Assembly: GCA_029882725.1 (NCBI GenBank)
Contig: JAOUKG010000114.1
Location: forward strand, 1 to 7,433
Direction of reading: 5' to 3'
DNA length: 7,433 nt
Source of the DNA: Cyclobacteriaceae bacterium
GTDB lineage: Bacteria; Bacteroidota; Bacteroidia; Cytophagales; Cyclobacteriaceae
Both the position numbers and the translations under genes were made by a program. Below are positions 1 to 6,608 of the stretch, piece after piece. The stretch's first letter is position 1. Every line of letters begins with the position of its first letter. The notes beneath the pieces are model-generated. The model saw nothing but the letters and a program-made list of their open reading frames with translations, was not told the DNA's origin and ran no database searches.

Positions 1-1068
1 CCCTTTATGTGTGGAAATAGCCCCGACTTTTTGGTTGTATTGATTGAATACATTTTCATTCAGCATACTGGCAGGGGCAGAAGCTTCAATTTCTTGTGCC
101 AGGGTTTCAATAAATTCGTCGGAATTATCAGAGTTTTGGATAACAATCAGGCCGGGATTAGTACAAAACTGTCCTACTCCCAACAAAATACTTCCTGCCA
201 TGTTTTTGGCGAGGGTTTGGGTATTATTATCCAAATACCGGGGCAGAATGAAAGAAGGGTTTATACTCCCCATTTCAGCAAATACCGGAATGGGTTCTTC
301 TCTTTCTGCTGCCATTTTCCATAGGGCCATACCTCCATTATGCGAGCCTGTAAATGCTACACTTTTAGTAGCTGGGTGCATCACGAGTGTTTTTCCCAAT
401 TCAAAACCGGTACCCTGAAGACTGCTGAATACGCCGTTGGGCATATTACATTTTTTAGCTGCATTTTGAATGGCATCGGATACCAAAGCATTGGTGCCGG
501 GGTGGCCTTCGTGGCATTTTACTATTACAGGATTTCCTGCTGCCAGAGCAGAAGCAGTATCCCCCCCGGCTGTTGAGAAAGCCAAAGGAAAATTACTCGC
601 AGTGAATACAACTACCGGGCCTACTCCTCGTCTCATACTTCTGATATCAGGCTTGGGAAGGGGAGCCCTGTCCGGAATAGCTGTGTCAATACTGGCCTCC
701 AACCACTGACCATCACGAAGCACACGAGCAAATAAATGAAGCTGGCCGGTAGTACGACCTCTTTCCCCTCGTATACGTCCTTCGGGTAATCCACTTTCGG
801 CCATAGCTCTGAAAATTAATTCATCCCCCAGGTTTTCAATTTCCTGAGCAATGGTTTCAAGAAAAACCGCTTTTTCAATCGAACTCTTTTTATTATATAA
901 TTGGAAAGCCTGCTCAGCGAGTTGCAGGGTTTCTTCAATCTCTTCGTGGGTGGCTGAAATAAATTCTTCGGGTAACATTTCACCCTTTTCAGGTGAAAAA
1001 GCTTTGAATTTATTGCTTCCGGAACCTTTTCGTTCTGATCCTATATGATTTAATCCGTGTATTGACAT
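1..1068 (-). CDS. 2-oxoglutarate-semialdehyde dehydrogenase, NADP-type (C-terminus beyond the window edge)
   Basis: This aldehyde dehydrogenase probably oxidises 2-oxoglutarate semialdehyde to 2-oxoglutarate with NAD(P)+ in the cytoplasm. I read 356 uninterrupted residues from the ATG at 1068 to the edge. The family is about 520 residues, so roughly the last third is missing. Visible landmarks are ASNFP (157-161, with the oxyanion Asn159), Lys184 in VIVK at the cofactor site, FTGS (239-242), the general-base Glu265 in FAEMGSINP, and the nucleophile Cys302 in GQFCTNPG. The FAEMGSINP and GQFCTNPG pair is typical of the ketoglutarate-semialdehyde branch rather than of generic aldehyde dehydrogenases. 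The start lies 41 bp after the stop of the upstream DapA-like gene on the same strand, so the two are probably cotranscribed. There is no clear Shine-Dalgarno; the leader is A-rich. Family assignment is firm. The physiological substrate is inferred from motifs and neighbour. Confidence 0.88.
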   Translation of the reverse strand, partial: MSIHGLNHIGSERKGSGSNKFKAFSPEKGEMLPEEFISATHEEIEETLQLAEQAFQLYNKKSSIEKAVFLETIAQEIENLGDELIFRAMAESGLPEGRIRGERGRTTGQLHLFARVLRDGQWLEASIDTAIPDRAPLPKPDIRSMRRGVGPVVVFTASNFPLAFSTAGGDTASALAAGNPVIVKCHEGHPGTNALVSDAIQNAAKKCNMPNGVFSSLQGTGFELGKTLVMHPATKSVAFTGSHNGGMALWKMAAEREEPIPVFAEMGSINPSFILPRYLDNNTQTLAKNMAGSILLGVGQFCTNPGLIVIQNSDNSDEFIETLAQEIEASAPASMLNENVFNQYNQKVGAISTHKG

Positions 1069-1109
1069 GTTTTTTGAAATATGAGTGGAGAGTAGTAAGT
1101 AATTGGGTT

Positions 1110-2009
1110 TTATATTTTAGGAAGGGTAGGGCGTACTGCCAATGCCTTATCAATTATATTTTCTATTCTTTTTCGTTCTTCACCCTCAATTCGAAGTCGG
1201 GGAGCCCTGACAAACTCTGTTCCTACTCCGGCTTTGGTTTCTGCAAGTTTGATATACTGCACCAATTTAGGGAAAATATCGAGTTCCAATAAAGGCAAGA
1301 ACCACCTGAAAATTTCAATGGCTTCCTGAATTCTATTGGCTTTTACTAATTCGTAAATAACTACAGTTTCCCTGGGGAAAGCGTCAACAAGCCCTGCTAC
1401 CCAACCATTGGCACCCATCACAAGGCTTTCCACTGCGATTGTGTCCACACCGCATAATATTGAGAACCTGTCGCCAAAGTGGTTGATCATTCGTGTGATA
1501 TTGGTCGTATCACGTGTACTTTCTTTCACTGCGTTGATATTGGGATATTTACTCAATGTTTCAAACATTTCCAGCGTAACATGGATCTTGTAATCTACCG
1601 GATTATTGTAGATCATGATAGGGAGGTCGGTATTTTTTGCCACAGCGGAAAAGAATTCTACCGTTTCATGCGAATCTGCGAAATAACGCATAGGAGGCAA
1701 TAACATGAAGCCATTGGCACCGAGTTTTTCACCTTCCCTGGCCATTTTAACTGCATCGGCAGTGCGTTGCTCGGCAATGTTTAATATGACCGGTATTTTA
1801 TTGTTAACCGATTTTATGGTGAATTTCAGTAAATCCAGTTTTTCTTCGAAACCAAGTGTGCTGGTTTCGCCCAGACTACCACCGAGGATTACTCCGTGAA
1901 TGCCGGATTCTATTTGAAATTGAAGGTTTTTCTCGAAGGAAGCATAGTCTATCGACTCATCTTCATGAAATTTCGTTGTGATTGCGGGAAATACGCCTGT
2001 CCAGTTCAT
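1110..2009 (-). CDS. DapA-superfamily lyase, probable 1-pyrroline-4-hydroxy-2-carboxylate deaminase
   Basis: This 299-residue TIM-barrel protein belongs to the dihydrodipicolinate synthase / N-acetylneuraminate lyase superfamily and has the usual family length. The Schiff-base lysine is Lys162 in NAVKEST, and the active-site tyrosine is Tyr134 in IMIYNNP. GGSLGE (43-48) replaces the GTTGE-type loop of true DapA, so lysine biosynthesis is unlikely. The next gene encodes a probable 2-oxoglutarate-semialdehyde dehydrogenase. The pair therefore fits pathways in which a DapA-like enzyme releases 2-oxoglutarate semialdehyde. In hydroxyproline catabolism the deaminase converts 1-pyrroline-4-hydroxy-2-carboxylate to the semialdehyde and ammonia. 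Other family members dehydrate 2-keto-3-deoxy-pentonates or 5-keto-4-deoxy-glucarate and precede the same dehydrogenase, so these remain alternatives. The epimerase and oxidase that would settle it are not in the window. Superfamily membership is certain; the exact reaction is inferred. Confidence 0.85.
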   Translation of the reverse strand: MNWTGVFPAITTKFHEDESIDYASFEKNLQFQIESGIHGVILGGSLGETSTLGFEEKLDLLKFTIKSVNNKIPVILNIAEQRTADAVKMAREGEKLGANGFMLLPPMRYFADSHETVEFFSAVAKNTDLPIMIYNNPVDYKIHVTLEMFETLSKYPNINAVKESTRDTTNITRMINHFGDRFSILCGVDTIAVESLVMGANGWVAGLVDAFPRETVVIYELVKANRIQEAIEIFRWFLPLLELDIFPKLVQYIKLAETKAGVGTEFVRAPRLRIEGEERKRIENIIDKALAVRPTLPKI

Positions 2010-2036
2010 TTTTTATTTTGTGATTGTTGGTCTCCT

Positions 2037-2066
2037 CAAAAATACAATTTTTGGTTATTATCGAAA
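2037..2066 (-). promoter_or_regulatory. Candidate promoter of the minus-strand catabolic pair
   Basis: Read on the minus strand, TATTTTTG (2044-2037) matches the Bacteroidota -7 consensus TAnnTTTG exactly. A TTTC (2066-2063) sits 18 nt upstream as an imperfect -33 element. Transcription would start near 2030 and leave a leader of about 20 nt. The GAGGAG at 2031-2036 would then lie at the transcript start, and it is too far from the ATG to act as a ribosome site. Prediction by eye only. Confidence 0.35.
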
Positions 2067-2073
2067 TACAATT
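2040..2073. repeat. Short direct repeat AAATACAATT overlapping the minus-strand promoter
   Basis: The 10-mer AAATACAATT occurs at 2040-2049 and again at 2064-2073, 24 bp from start to start. The first copy overlaps the predicted -7 box of the minus-strand operon and the second overlaps its -33 region. It could be a tandem regulator site or a chance event in AT-rich DNA. Confidence 0.4.
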
Positions 2074-2208
2074 GAGAGATTATTCGATTTTTGTTGTGGG
2101 AGGGAGCTAATGGAATGATTTTCCGAACTTTTTATTTAAATCCCCATCCTTTATAAAAGCTCAAATTTTTATCCTTCCTGTTTCCTTGTTTTCTCATTCC
2201 TTCAAAAG

Positions 2209-2239
2209 TTTGTTTATTCAATATTCTCATAGATATTTG
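2209..2239 (+). promoter_or_regulatory. Candidate promoter of the WbqC-family gene
   Basis: TTTG (2209-2212) is followed by exactly 19 nt and then GATATTTG (2232-2239). The second element differs from the Bacteroidota -7 consensus TAnnTTTG at the first base only. Spacing and -33 box are ideal. The expected start near 2246 gives a leader of about 20 nt before the ATG at 2268. It diverges from the minus-strand promoter about 170 bp away. Confidence 0.5.
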
Positions 2240-2267
2240 CCCGATACGAAAACATACATCTCACAGA

Positions 2268-2894
2268 ATGTCAAAAAAAGTCCTCATTGAATCTCAATAT
2301 CTGCCTTCCATTGAATTTTTCTGTGCGGTTGCCGATGCTGATGAAATCATCATTGAGGCGGAAGAAAACTTTATTAAACAAACCTACAGAAACAGGTGTT
2401 ACATATTGGGGTCTAATAAAGTACAAACCCTGATTGTACCGGTTGAACATAAGGTTAAAAAGATGGCAGAGGTTAGGGTAAACTACAATAATAAGTGGTG
2501 GCTGGAGCATTGGAGATCGATTGAAGCATCTTACAACAGGTCTCCATATATGCTTTATTATGGAGAAGCATTACAAGAGATACTTTTCGGAAAGTATGAG
2601 AGATTGATTGATCTAAATGGAAAATTACTGACATTTTGTCTTGAAAAACTTTCTAATTCTGCAAGAGTAACTTATACGGAAAAATATGAAAGAAACTATA
2701 CAGAAGGCGAAATAACCGATCTTAGGAGCCAAATAGTGCCTAAAGTTGAATATGCAGAGCGTGGATTTTATAAACCTGAGCCTTATTTTCAACAGTTTGG
2801 CAAGGCCTTTGTAAAAAATTTAAGTATCATTGATCTTTTAATGTCAATGGGTCCTGAGGCTTCATCAGTTATAATGAAGTCAAAATTGGGTTAA
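2268..2894 (+). CDS. WbqC-family protein
   Basis: This 208-residue soluble protein has no signal peptide or membrane segment. I recognise it as a WbqC-like family member from its pattern of conserved blocks. These are QYLPSIEFF (10-18) near the N-terminus, YRNRCYI (40-46), an aromatic KWWLEHWRSIEASYNRSPY stretch (76-94), and FQQFGKAFVKNLSIIDLL (174-191) followed by GPEAS near the C-terminus. Family members occur in O-antigen/polysaccharide clusters (hence the name) and as stand-alone housekeeping genes in Bacteroidota. The biochemical activity is not established to my knowledge, so I assign none. Here no polysaccharide genes are visible beside it. It has its own promoter candidate and sits 105 bp upstream of clpC on the same strand. 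No terminator is visible between them, so some read-through into clpC is possible. Confidence 0.8.
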   Translation: MSKKVLIESQYLPSIEFFCAVADADEIIIEAEENFIKQTYRNRCYILGSNKVQTLIVPVEHKVKKMAEVRVNYNNKWWLEHWRSIEASYNRSPYMLYYGEALQEILFGKYERLIDLNGKLLTFCLEKLSNSARVTYTEKYERNYTEGEITDLRSQIVPKVEYAERGFYKPEPYFQQFGKAFVKNLSIIDLLMSMGPEASSVIMKSKLG

Positions 2895-2999
2895 TGAACA
2901 ATTAATTTCGCATGGATGTTATATATATCGATAAATTCAACAATTATTTTTAGAAAATATTAAGCAGATGCGTTAGATTTACGCTAAGGGCTAAAACAT

Positions 3000-5561
3000 A
3001 TGGAAGCAAAATTTTCAAATAGGGTAAAAGAAGTAATATCGCTGAGTAGAGAAGAGGCGATGAGGCTAGGACATGATTACATAGGAACGGAACATCTTTT
3101 ACTTGGTATGATCAGGGAAGGAGAAGGAGTTGCGATCAGTTTACTTAAAAAGTTGGGACTTTCCTTAGATGATCTTCGAATGTCCATTGAAAAAGTTTCG
3201 AAGGGCAACGCAACCGGCGTGGAAGTAAAAAACCATTCAAATATTCCTCTCACCAGACAATCAGAGAAGGTGTTGAAAATCACTTATCTTGAGGCTAAGA
3301 TTTTTAAAAGTCAATTGATAGGTACAGAGCATCTTTTATTGTCGATTTTAAGGGACGAGGATAATATTGCAACACAGATATTAGAAAAGTTTGACGTGAA
3401 TTACGATGTGGTGAAAGAGCTACTAGAATATCAGAATGAAAATCCTATGGCCTCTTCAGATACTGATGAGCCGGATGAAGAGTCAAGTCGATTATTTGGG
3501 GCAGGTGGAACCTCTGGTCCCGGAGGAAGGGAAAAGAAAGGGGTAGAGAAATCTAAAACGCCTGTTCTTGACAATTTTGGTCGTGATCTCACACGCATGG
3601 CCGAGGAGGATAAGATGGATCCTATTGTTGGTCGTGAAAAAGAAATTGAGCGTGTGGCTCAAATATTAAGTAGAAGAAAAAAGAACAATCCGATATTGAT
3701 TGGTGAGCCGGGAGTTGGTAAAACAGCAATTGCAGAAGGATTGGCATTGAGGATTATACAAAGAAAGGTTTCCAGAGTACTATTTGGAAAAAGGGTAGTT
3801 ACTCTTGATTTGGCATCGTTGGTAGCGGGTACCAAATATCGTGGTCAGTTTGAAGAGCGAATGAAGGCCGTTATGAATGAATTGGAAAAATCGCCCGATG
3901 TGATTCTATTCATTGACGAGCTTCATACGATAGTAGGAGCGGGAGGAGCTTCAGGATCATTGGATGCATCAAACATGTTCAAACCGGCTTTGGCCAGGGG
4001 CGAAATACAATGTATTGGGGCTACAACTCTTGACGAGTACAGACAACATATTGAAAAAGACGGAGCATTGGCCCGAAGGTTTCAAATGGTTATGGTAGAT
4101 GCCACTACTCCTGAAGAAACGATACAAATTCTGGACAATATAAAAGATAAGTACGAAGAACATCACCATGTTACTTATACTGAAGAAGCTATTCAGGCAT
4201 GTGTGAAATTATCTGACAGGTATATTTCTGATAGATTTTTGCCAGATAAAGCCATAGATGTTCTGGACGAAACAGGAGCCAGGGTTCATTTGAATAATAT
4301 TCATGTTCCTGATTCTGTAGTGGATCTTGAAAAACAAATTGAAGATATAAAAGTAGAGAAAAATCAGGTAGTTAAAAGCCAAAAATATGAAGAGGCCGCT
4401 CAACTTAGAGATAAGGAGAAAAAACTAATTGAGAAACTCGATTCTGAAAAGACAAAGTGGGAAGAGGAAACCAAAAGCAAACGCTATGAGGTTAATGAGG
4501 AGAGTGTAGCAGAGGTGATTGCCATGATGACCGGTATTCCGACAAATAGGGTTGCTCAAAAGGAAAGTAGTAAACTACTTGGGATGACAGATGAGTTGAG
4601 CAAAAATGTAATAGGACAGGAAGAGGCAATAAAAAAACTTACAAAGGCAATTCAGAGAACCCGGGTTGGATTAAAAGACCCCAGAAAACCAATAGGATCT
4701 TTTATATTTTTAGGACCTACCGGTGTTGGTAAAACTGAACTTGCAAAAGTATTGGCTACTTACCTTTTTGATAAGGACGATAGTTTGATCAGGATAGATA
4801 TGAGTGAGTATATGGAGAAATTCTCTGTGTCCAGACTTGTAGGAGCGCCTCCTGGTTATGTTGGTTATGAAGAGGGTGGGCAGCTTACGGAAAAAGTACG
4901 AAGAAAACCTTACAGTGTAGTTTTGCTTGATGAAATTGAAAAAGCACACCCTGATGTGTTTAATATTTTATTGCAAGTATTAGACGATGGTATTCTTACT
5001 GATGGATTAGGCCGAAGAGTTGATTTTAGAAATTCTATAATAATCATGACCTCTAATATTGGAGTGCGGGATTTGAAAGATTTTGGAGCAGGTATAGGTT
5101 TTAGTACACAATCTAAACCCGTAGGTGCCGACGATGTAATGAAAGCGACTATTCAAAATGCATTAAAAAAGGCATTCAGTCCTGAATTTCTCAACAGGTT
5201 GGACGATGTGATTGTTTTCAACTCGTTGCAAAGAGAGCATATCCATAAAATTATTGACATTACTCTTGAAAAGCTATTTAGTAGAATAATAGCTCTTGGA
5301 TATAAGGTTCAATTATCGGATAAGGCCAAAGACTTTTTGTCTGAAAAGGGATTTGACCCTCAATATGGGGCAAGACCGCTCAACAGGGCAATCCAGAAGT
5401 ACCTCGAAGATCCTATAGCAGAAGAAATTCTTAAAGGAGATGTTGTTGAGGGAGGTACAATTTTGGCCGATCATGATGGGAAAAGTGAGGATTTGTCTTT
5501 TAAAGTAAAAAATCCAGGAAAAAAAGCTCAACGAGATACAAAAGAAGATAAAAGCGAATAG
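3000..5561 (+). CDS. clpC: ATP-dependent Clp protease ATP-binding subunit ClpC
   Basis: This 853-residue Hsp100 unfoldase forms an ATP-driven hexamer that unfolds cytoplasmic proteins and threads them into ClpP. Two Clp-N repeats span about residues 1-65 and 78-145. A flexible acidic, Gly-rich linker (about 149-190) follows. AAA+ domain 1 has Walker A GEPGVGKT (235-242), Walker B VILFIDE (301-307) and pore loop KYRG (279-282). A short coiled-coil UVR/M region (about 446-485, with YEEAAQLRD) identifies ClpC, since ClpA lacks it and ClpB has a much longer one. Domain 2 has Walker A GPTGVGKT (572-579), Walker B VVLLDE (640-645), pore loop GYVG (619-622) and sensor-2 GARPL (790-794). IGF (699-701) lies where the ClpP-docking loop is expected, so it should work with ClpP rather than as a pure disaggregase. 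The tail after about residue 826 is charged. Length is normal and nothing is broken. No clpP, mcsA, mcsB or ctsR is adjacent, and no convincing promoter was found in the 105-bp gap upstream. Confidence 0.97.
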   Translation: MEAKFSNRVKEVISLSREEAMRLGHDYIGTEHLLLGMIREGEGVAISLLKKLGLSLDDLRMSIEKVSKGNATGVEVKNHSNIPLTRQSEKVLKITYLEAKIFKSQLIGTEHLLLSILRDEDNIATQILEKFDVNYDVVKELLEYQNENPMASSDTDEPDEESSRLFGAGGTSGPGGREKKGVEKSKTPVLDNFGRDLTRMAEEDKMDPIVGREKEIERVAQILSRRKKNNPILIGEPGVGKTAIAEGLALRIIQRKVSRVLFGKRVVTLDLASLVAGTKYRGQFEERMKAVMNELEKSPDVILFIDELHTIVGAGGASGSLDASNMFKPALARGEIQCIGATTLDEYRQHIEKDGALARRFQMVMVDATTPEETIQILDNIKDKYEEHHHVTYTEEAIQACVKLSDRYISDRFLPDKAIDVLDETGARVHLNNIHVPDSVVDLEKQIEDIKVEKNQVVKSQKYEEAAQLRDKEKKLIEKLDSEKTKWEEETKSKRYEVNEESVAEVIAMMTGIPTNRVAQKESSKLLGMTDELSKNVIGQEEAIKKLTKAIQRTRVGLKDPRKPIGSFIFLGPTGVGKTELAKVLATYLFDKDDSLIRIDMSEYMEKFSVSRLVGAPPGYVGYEEGGQLTEKVRRKPYSVVLLDEIEKAHPDVFNILLQVLDDGILTDGLGRRVDFRNSIIIMTSNIGVRDLKDFGAGIGFSTQSKPVGADDVMKATIQNALKKAFSPEFLNRLDDVIVFNSLQREHIHKIIDITLEKLFSRIIALGYKVQLSDKAKDFLSEKGFDPQYGARPLNRAIQKYLEDPIAEEILKGDVVEGGTILADHDGKSEDLSFKVKNPGKKAQRDTKEDKSE

Positions 5562-5596
5562 ATAAAATTGAGTAAATAGAATTAATAATAACAATT

Positions 5597-5625
5597 GGCA
5601 GATACATTCTTACGGATTCTGCCGT
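5597..5625 (+). other. Two overlapping hairpins in the clpC 3' region
   Basis: GGCAGA (5597-5602) can pair with TCTGCC (5618-5623) across a 15-nt loop. ACGG (5612-5615) can instead pair with CCGT (5622-5625) across a 6-nt loop. The two stems share bases 5622-5623, so they exclude each other. No T-run follows, so this is not itself a terminator. It may be 3'-UTR structure, part of a small RNA that ends at the next hairpin, or chance. Confidence 0.35.
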
Positions 5626-5634
5626 GTAGTTTAC

Positions 5635-5698
5635 AAGCGCTCTTTGCGTCCTCCAATGTGGTTAACAAACCGTCAGGAATGCAAAGAGCGCTTTTTTT
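5635..5698 (+). terminator. Intrinsic terminator after clpC
   Basis: AAGCGCTCTTTGC (5635-5647) is perfectly complementary to GCAAAGAGCGCTT (5681-5693), a 13-bp stem, and T5692-T5698 form the trailing T-run. The 33-nt interior is large for a terminator but can fold further: TCCT (5649-5652) with AGGA (5675-5678), and GGTT (5660-5663) with AACC (5668-5671) closing an AACA loop. It lies 74 bp after the clpC stop and 61 bp before the next start, so it should isolate clpC from the thioesterase gene. The opposite strand lacks a T-run on the far side, so it acts on plus-strand transcripts only. Confidence 0.88.
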
Positions 5699-5758
5699 AC
5701 GCCCAATAGGGGCTGATGTTTATAGATTTTGTAGATTAGCTATCAAATAAGAAAGAAA

Positions 5759-6316
5759 ATGGAATTAGCTCCTAAAAGCCCTTCTGCTTCAGAAACCACT
5801 ATCACCGAATTAATGATACCCAGTTATGCCAATTTTGGTGGAAAGATTCATGGGGGAATACTATTGGGACTCATGGACAAAGTGGCATATGCTTGTGCAG
5901 CAAAACACACTGGAAGTTATTGTGTTACAGTTTCAGTAGAAAATGTGGAGTTTTTGGCACCTGTGGAGGTAGGTCAGTTGGTGTCTTTGAAGGCCAGGAT
6001 TAATTATGTGGGAAGAACAAGTTTGGTTGTTGGTATTCGTGTTGAATCGGAAGATATTAAAACTGGTCAAGTAACACACACCAATACTTCTTATTTTACT
6101 ATGGTGGCCAAAGATGATCATAACAAACCAACTTTAGTGCGCCCACTGTTATTGCAAAATAAGGAAGAAGTGAGAAGGTTTTTTGAAGCCATCATTAGAA
6201 AGAACAATCGTAATTTCTTTAAGGAGGAGATGGAAAAAGCTAGAATAAATATTGATTTAGACGAAGAGTTAAGCAGACTTGAAGGAGAAAGATGTGTGAT
6301 TGATTTTGAAGCCTAA
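5759..6316 (+). CDS. Hotdog-fold acyl-CoA thioesterase
   Basis: This 185-residue cytoplasmic protein should hydrolyse acyl-CoA to free acid and CoA. It resembles the YciA/YkhA/ACOT7 group of hotdog thioesterases. The signature region is NFGGKIHGGILLGLMDKVAY (25-44): Asn25, the HGG turn (31-33) on the hotdog helix, and Asp40, which is close to where the group carries its catalytic acidic residue. VSVENVEFLAPVEVGQLV (58-75) and INYVGRTSLVVGIRVESED (81-99) are the following strands. The last 60 or so residues (about 125-185) are charged and helical, a moderate tail often seen in this group. Start choice: the ATG at 5759 follows an A-rich leader without a Shine-Dalgarno. I found no clean promoter; the sites at 5723-5739 fit the consensus poorly. 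It lies between the clpC terminator and a regulatory-looking gap, so it is probably transcribed alone. The acyl substrate cannot be told from sequence. Confidence 0.88.
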   Translation: MELAPKSPSASETTITELMIPSYANFGGKIHGGILLGLMDKVAYACAAKHTGSYCVTVSVENVEFLAPVEVGQLVSLKARINYVGRTSLVVGIRVESEDIKTGQVTHTNTSYFTMVAKDDHNKPTLVRPLLLQNKEEVRRFFEAIIRKNNRNFFKEEMEKARINIDLDEELSRLEGERCVIDFEA

Positions 6317-6369
6317 ATTCACCAGCCCCTACATTTTTTTGCCTATAAAATTTTATCTAATTGAATCCG

Positions 6370-6382
6370 TATTAAACGTTTA
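6370..6382. promoter_or_regulatory. Palindromic site TATTAAACGTTTA, distal copy
   Basis: TAAACGTTTA (6373-6382) is a perfect palindrome within a 13-mer, TATTAAACGTTTA, that recurs at 6493-6505. CCG precedes it directly. The CG-centred AAACGTTT core resembles operators of LacI-family regulators. The regulator is not in the window, so this is inference. Confidence 0.4.
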
Positions 6383-6457
6383 TTTTCGGGATTTTGAGTG
6401 TAAAAATTTTGAATTTTGAAGAATGTTTTTTAGGGAAATAACATCGTCCCCTCCCCG

Positions 6458-6470
6458 TTGTAAGTTACAA
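6458..6470. promoter_or_regulatory. Palindrome TTGTAA-G-TTACAA
   Basis: A perfect 6+1+6 inverted repeat centred on G6464. It lies between the two AAACGTTT sites, about 80 bp upstream of the predicted -33 box of the transaldolase operon. It could be a second regulator site. I cannot name a regulator family with confidence. Confidence 0.3.
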
Positions 6471-6492
6471 AAATTGTCCCCAAACAGCCGTT

Positions 6493-6506
6493 TATTAAAC
6501 GTTTAA
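6493..6506. promoter_or_regulatory. Palindromic site TATTAAACGTTTAA, proximal copy
   Basis: TTAAACGTTTAA (6495-6506) is a perfect 12-bp palindrome. The 13-mer TATTAAACGTTTA is identical to the copy at 6370-6382, centre to centre 123 bp. Its centre is about 50 bp upstream of the predicted -33 box, so it would suit an activator site or one half of a repression loop better than simple occlusion of the promoter. Confidence 0.45.
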
Positions 6507-6549
6507 ATTAGTCTGTAAAAAGTCAGGTTTTGCTAATTTCCGTCCGGCC

Positions 6550-6580
6550 TTTCCTTATTCTACATAAATCAGTACTTTTG
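6550..6580 (+). promoter_or_regulatory. Candidate promoter of the transaldolase operon
   Basis: TACTTTTG (6573-6580) matches the Bacteroidota -7 consensus TAnnTTTG exactly. TTTC (6550-6553) lies exactly 19 nt upstream as the -33 element, one base off TTTG. The start is expected near 6587, giving a leader of about 22 nt before the ATG at 6609. This is one of the two strongest promoter candidates in the window. Confidence 0.6.
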
Positions 6581-6608
6581 CATCACACAATTTACAATCC
6601 AAATCACT

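Noticed and set aside
7..709. Plus-strand open frames opposite the aldehyde dehydrogenase
   Set aside because: They are short, overlap one another, show no recognisable domain and lie antisense to a clearly conserved gene.
1110..2009. True dihydrodipicolinate synthase for lysine synthesis (dapA)
   Set aside because: The GTTGE-type loop is replaced by GGSLGE, and the gene is paired with a semialdehyde dehydrogenase of catabolism rather than with lysine genes.
2974..2981. TAGATTTA as a -7 box for clpC
   Set aside because: It is one base off the consensus, but no -33 element lies at a suitable distance; the nearest T-run gives a 23-nt spacer. The start of the clpC transcript is left open.
5313..5594. 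Minus-strand open frame of 93 codons over the clpC 3' end
   Set aside because: It is antisense to the conserved sensor-2 region of ClpC and has a low-complexity, Phe-rich translation typical of shadow frames.
5590..5700. Identification of the post-clpC structured segment as SRP RNA or 6S RNA
   Set aside because: The conserved SRP core (GGAAGGAAGCAGCC-like) is absent and the fold does not show the long open bubble of 6S RNA.
5723..5739. TAGATTTTG and TAGATTAG as promoters of the thioesterase gene
   Set aside because: The first has a 3-nt spacer in the box and the second two mismatches. Neither has a TTTG-like element about 19 nt upstream.
6334..6340. T7 tract after the thioesterase stop as an intrinsic terminator
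   Set aside because: There is no local inverted repeat directly upstream, so there is no stem.
6345..6356. Palindrome ATAAAATTTTAT
   Set aside because: It is pure A/T and expected by chance in AT-rich DNA; it is not repeated elsewhere in the gap.
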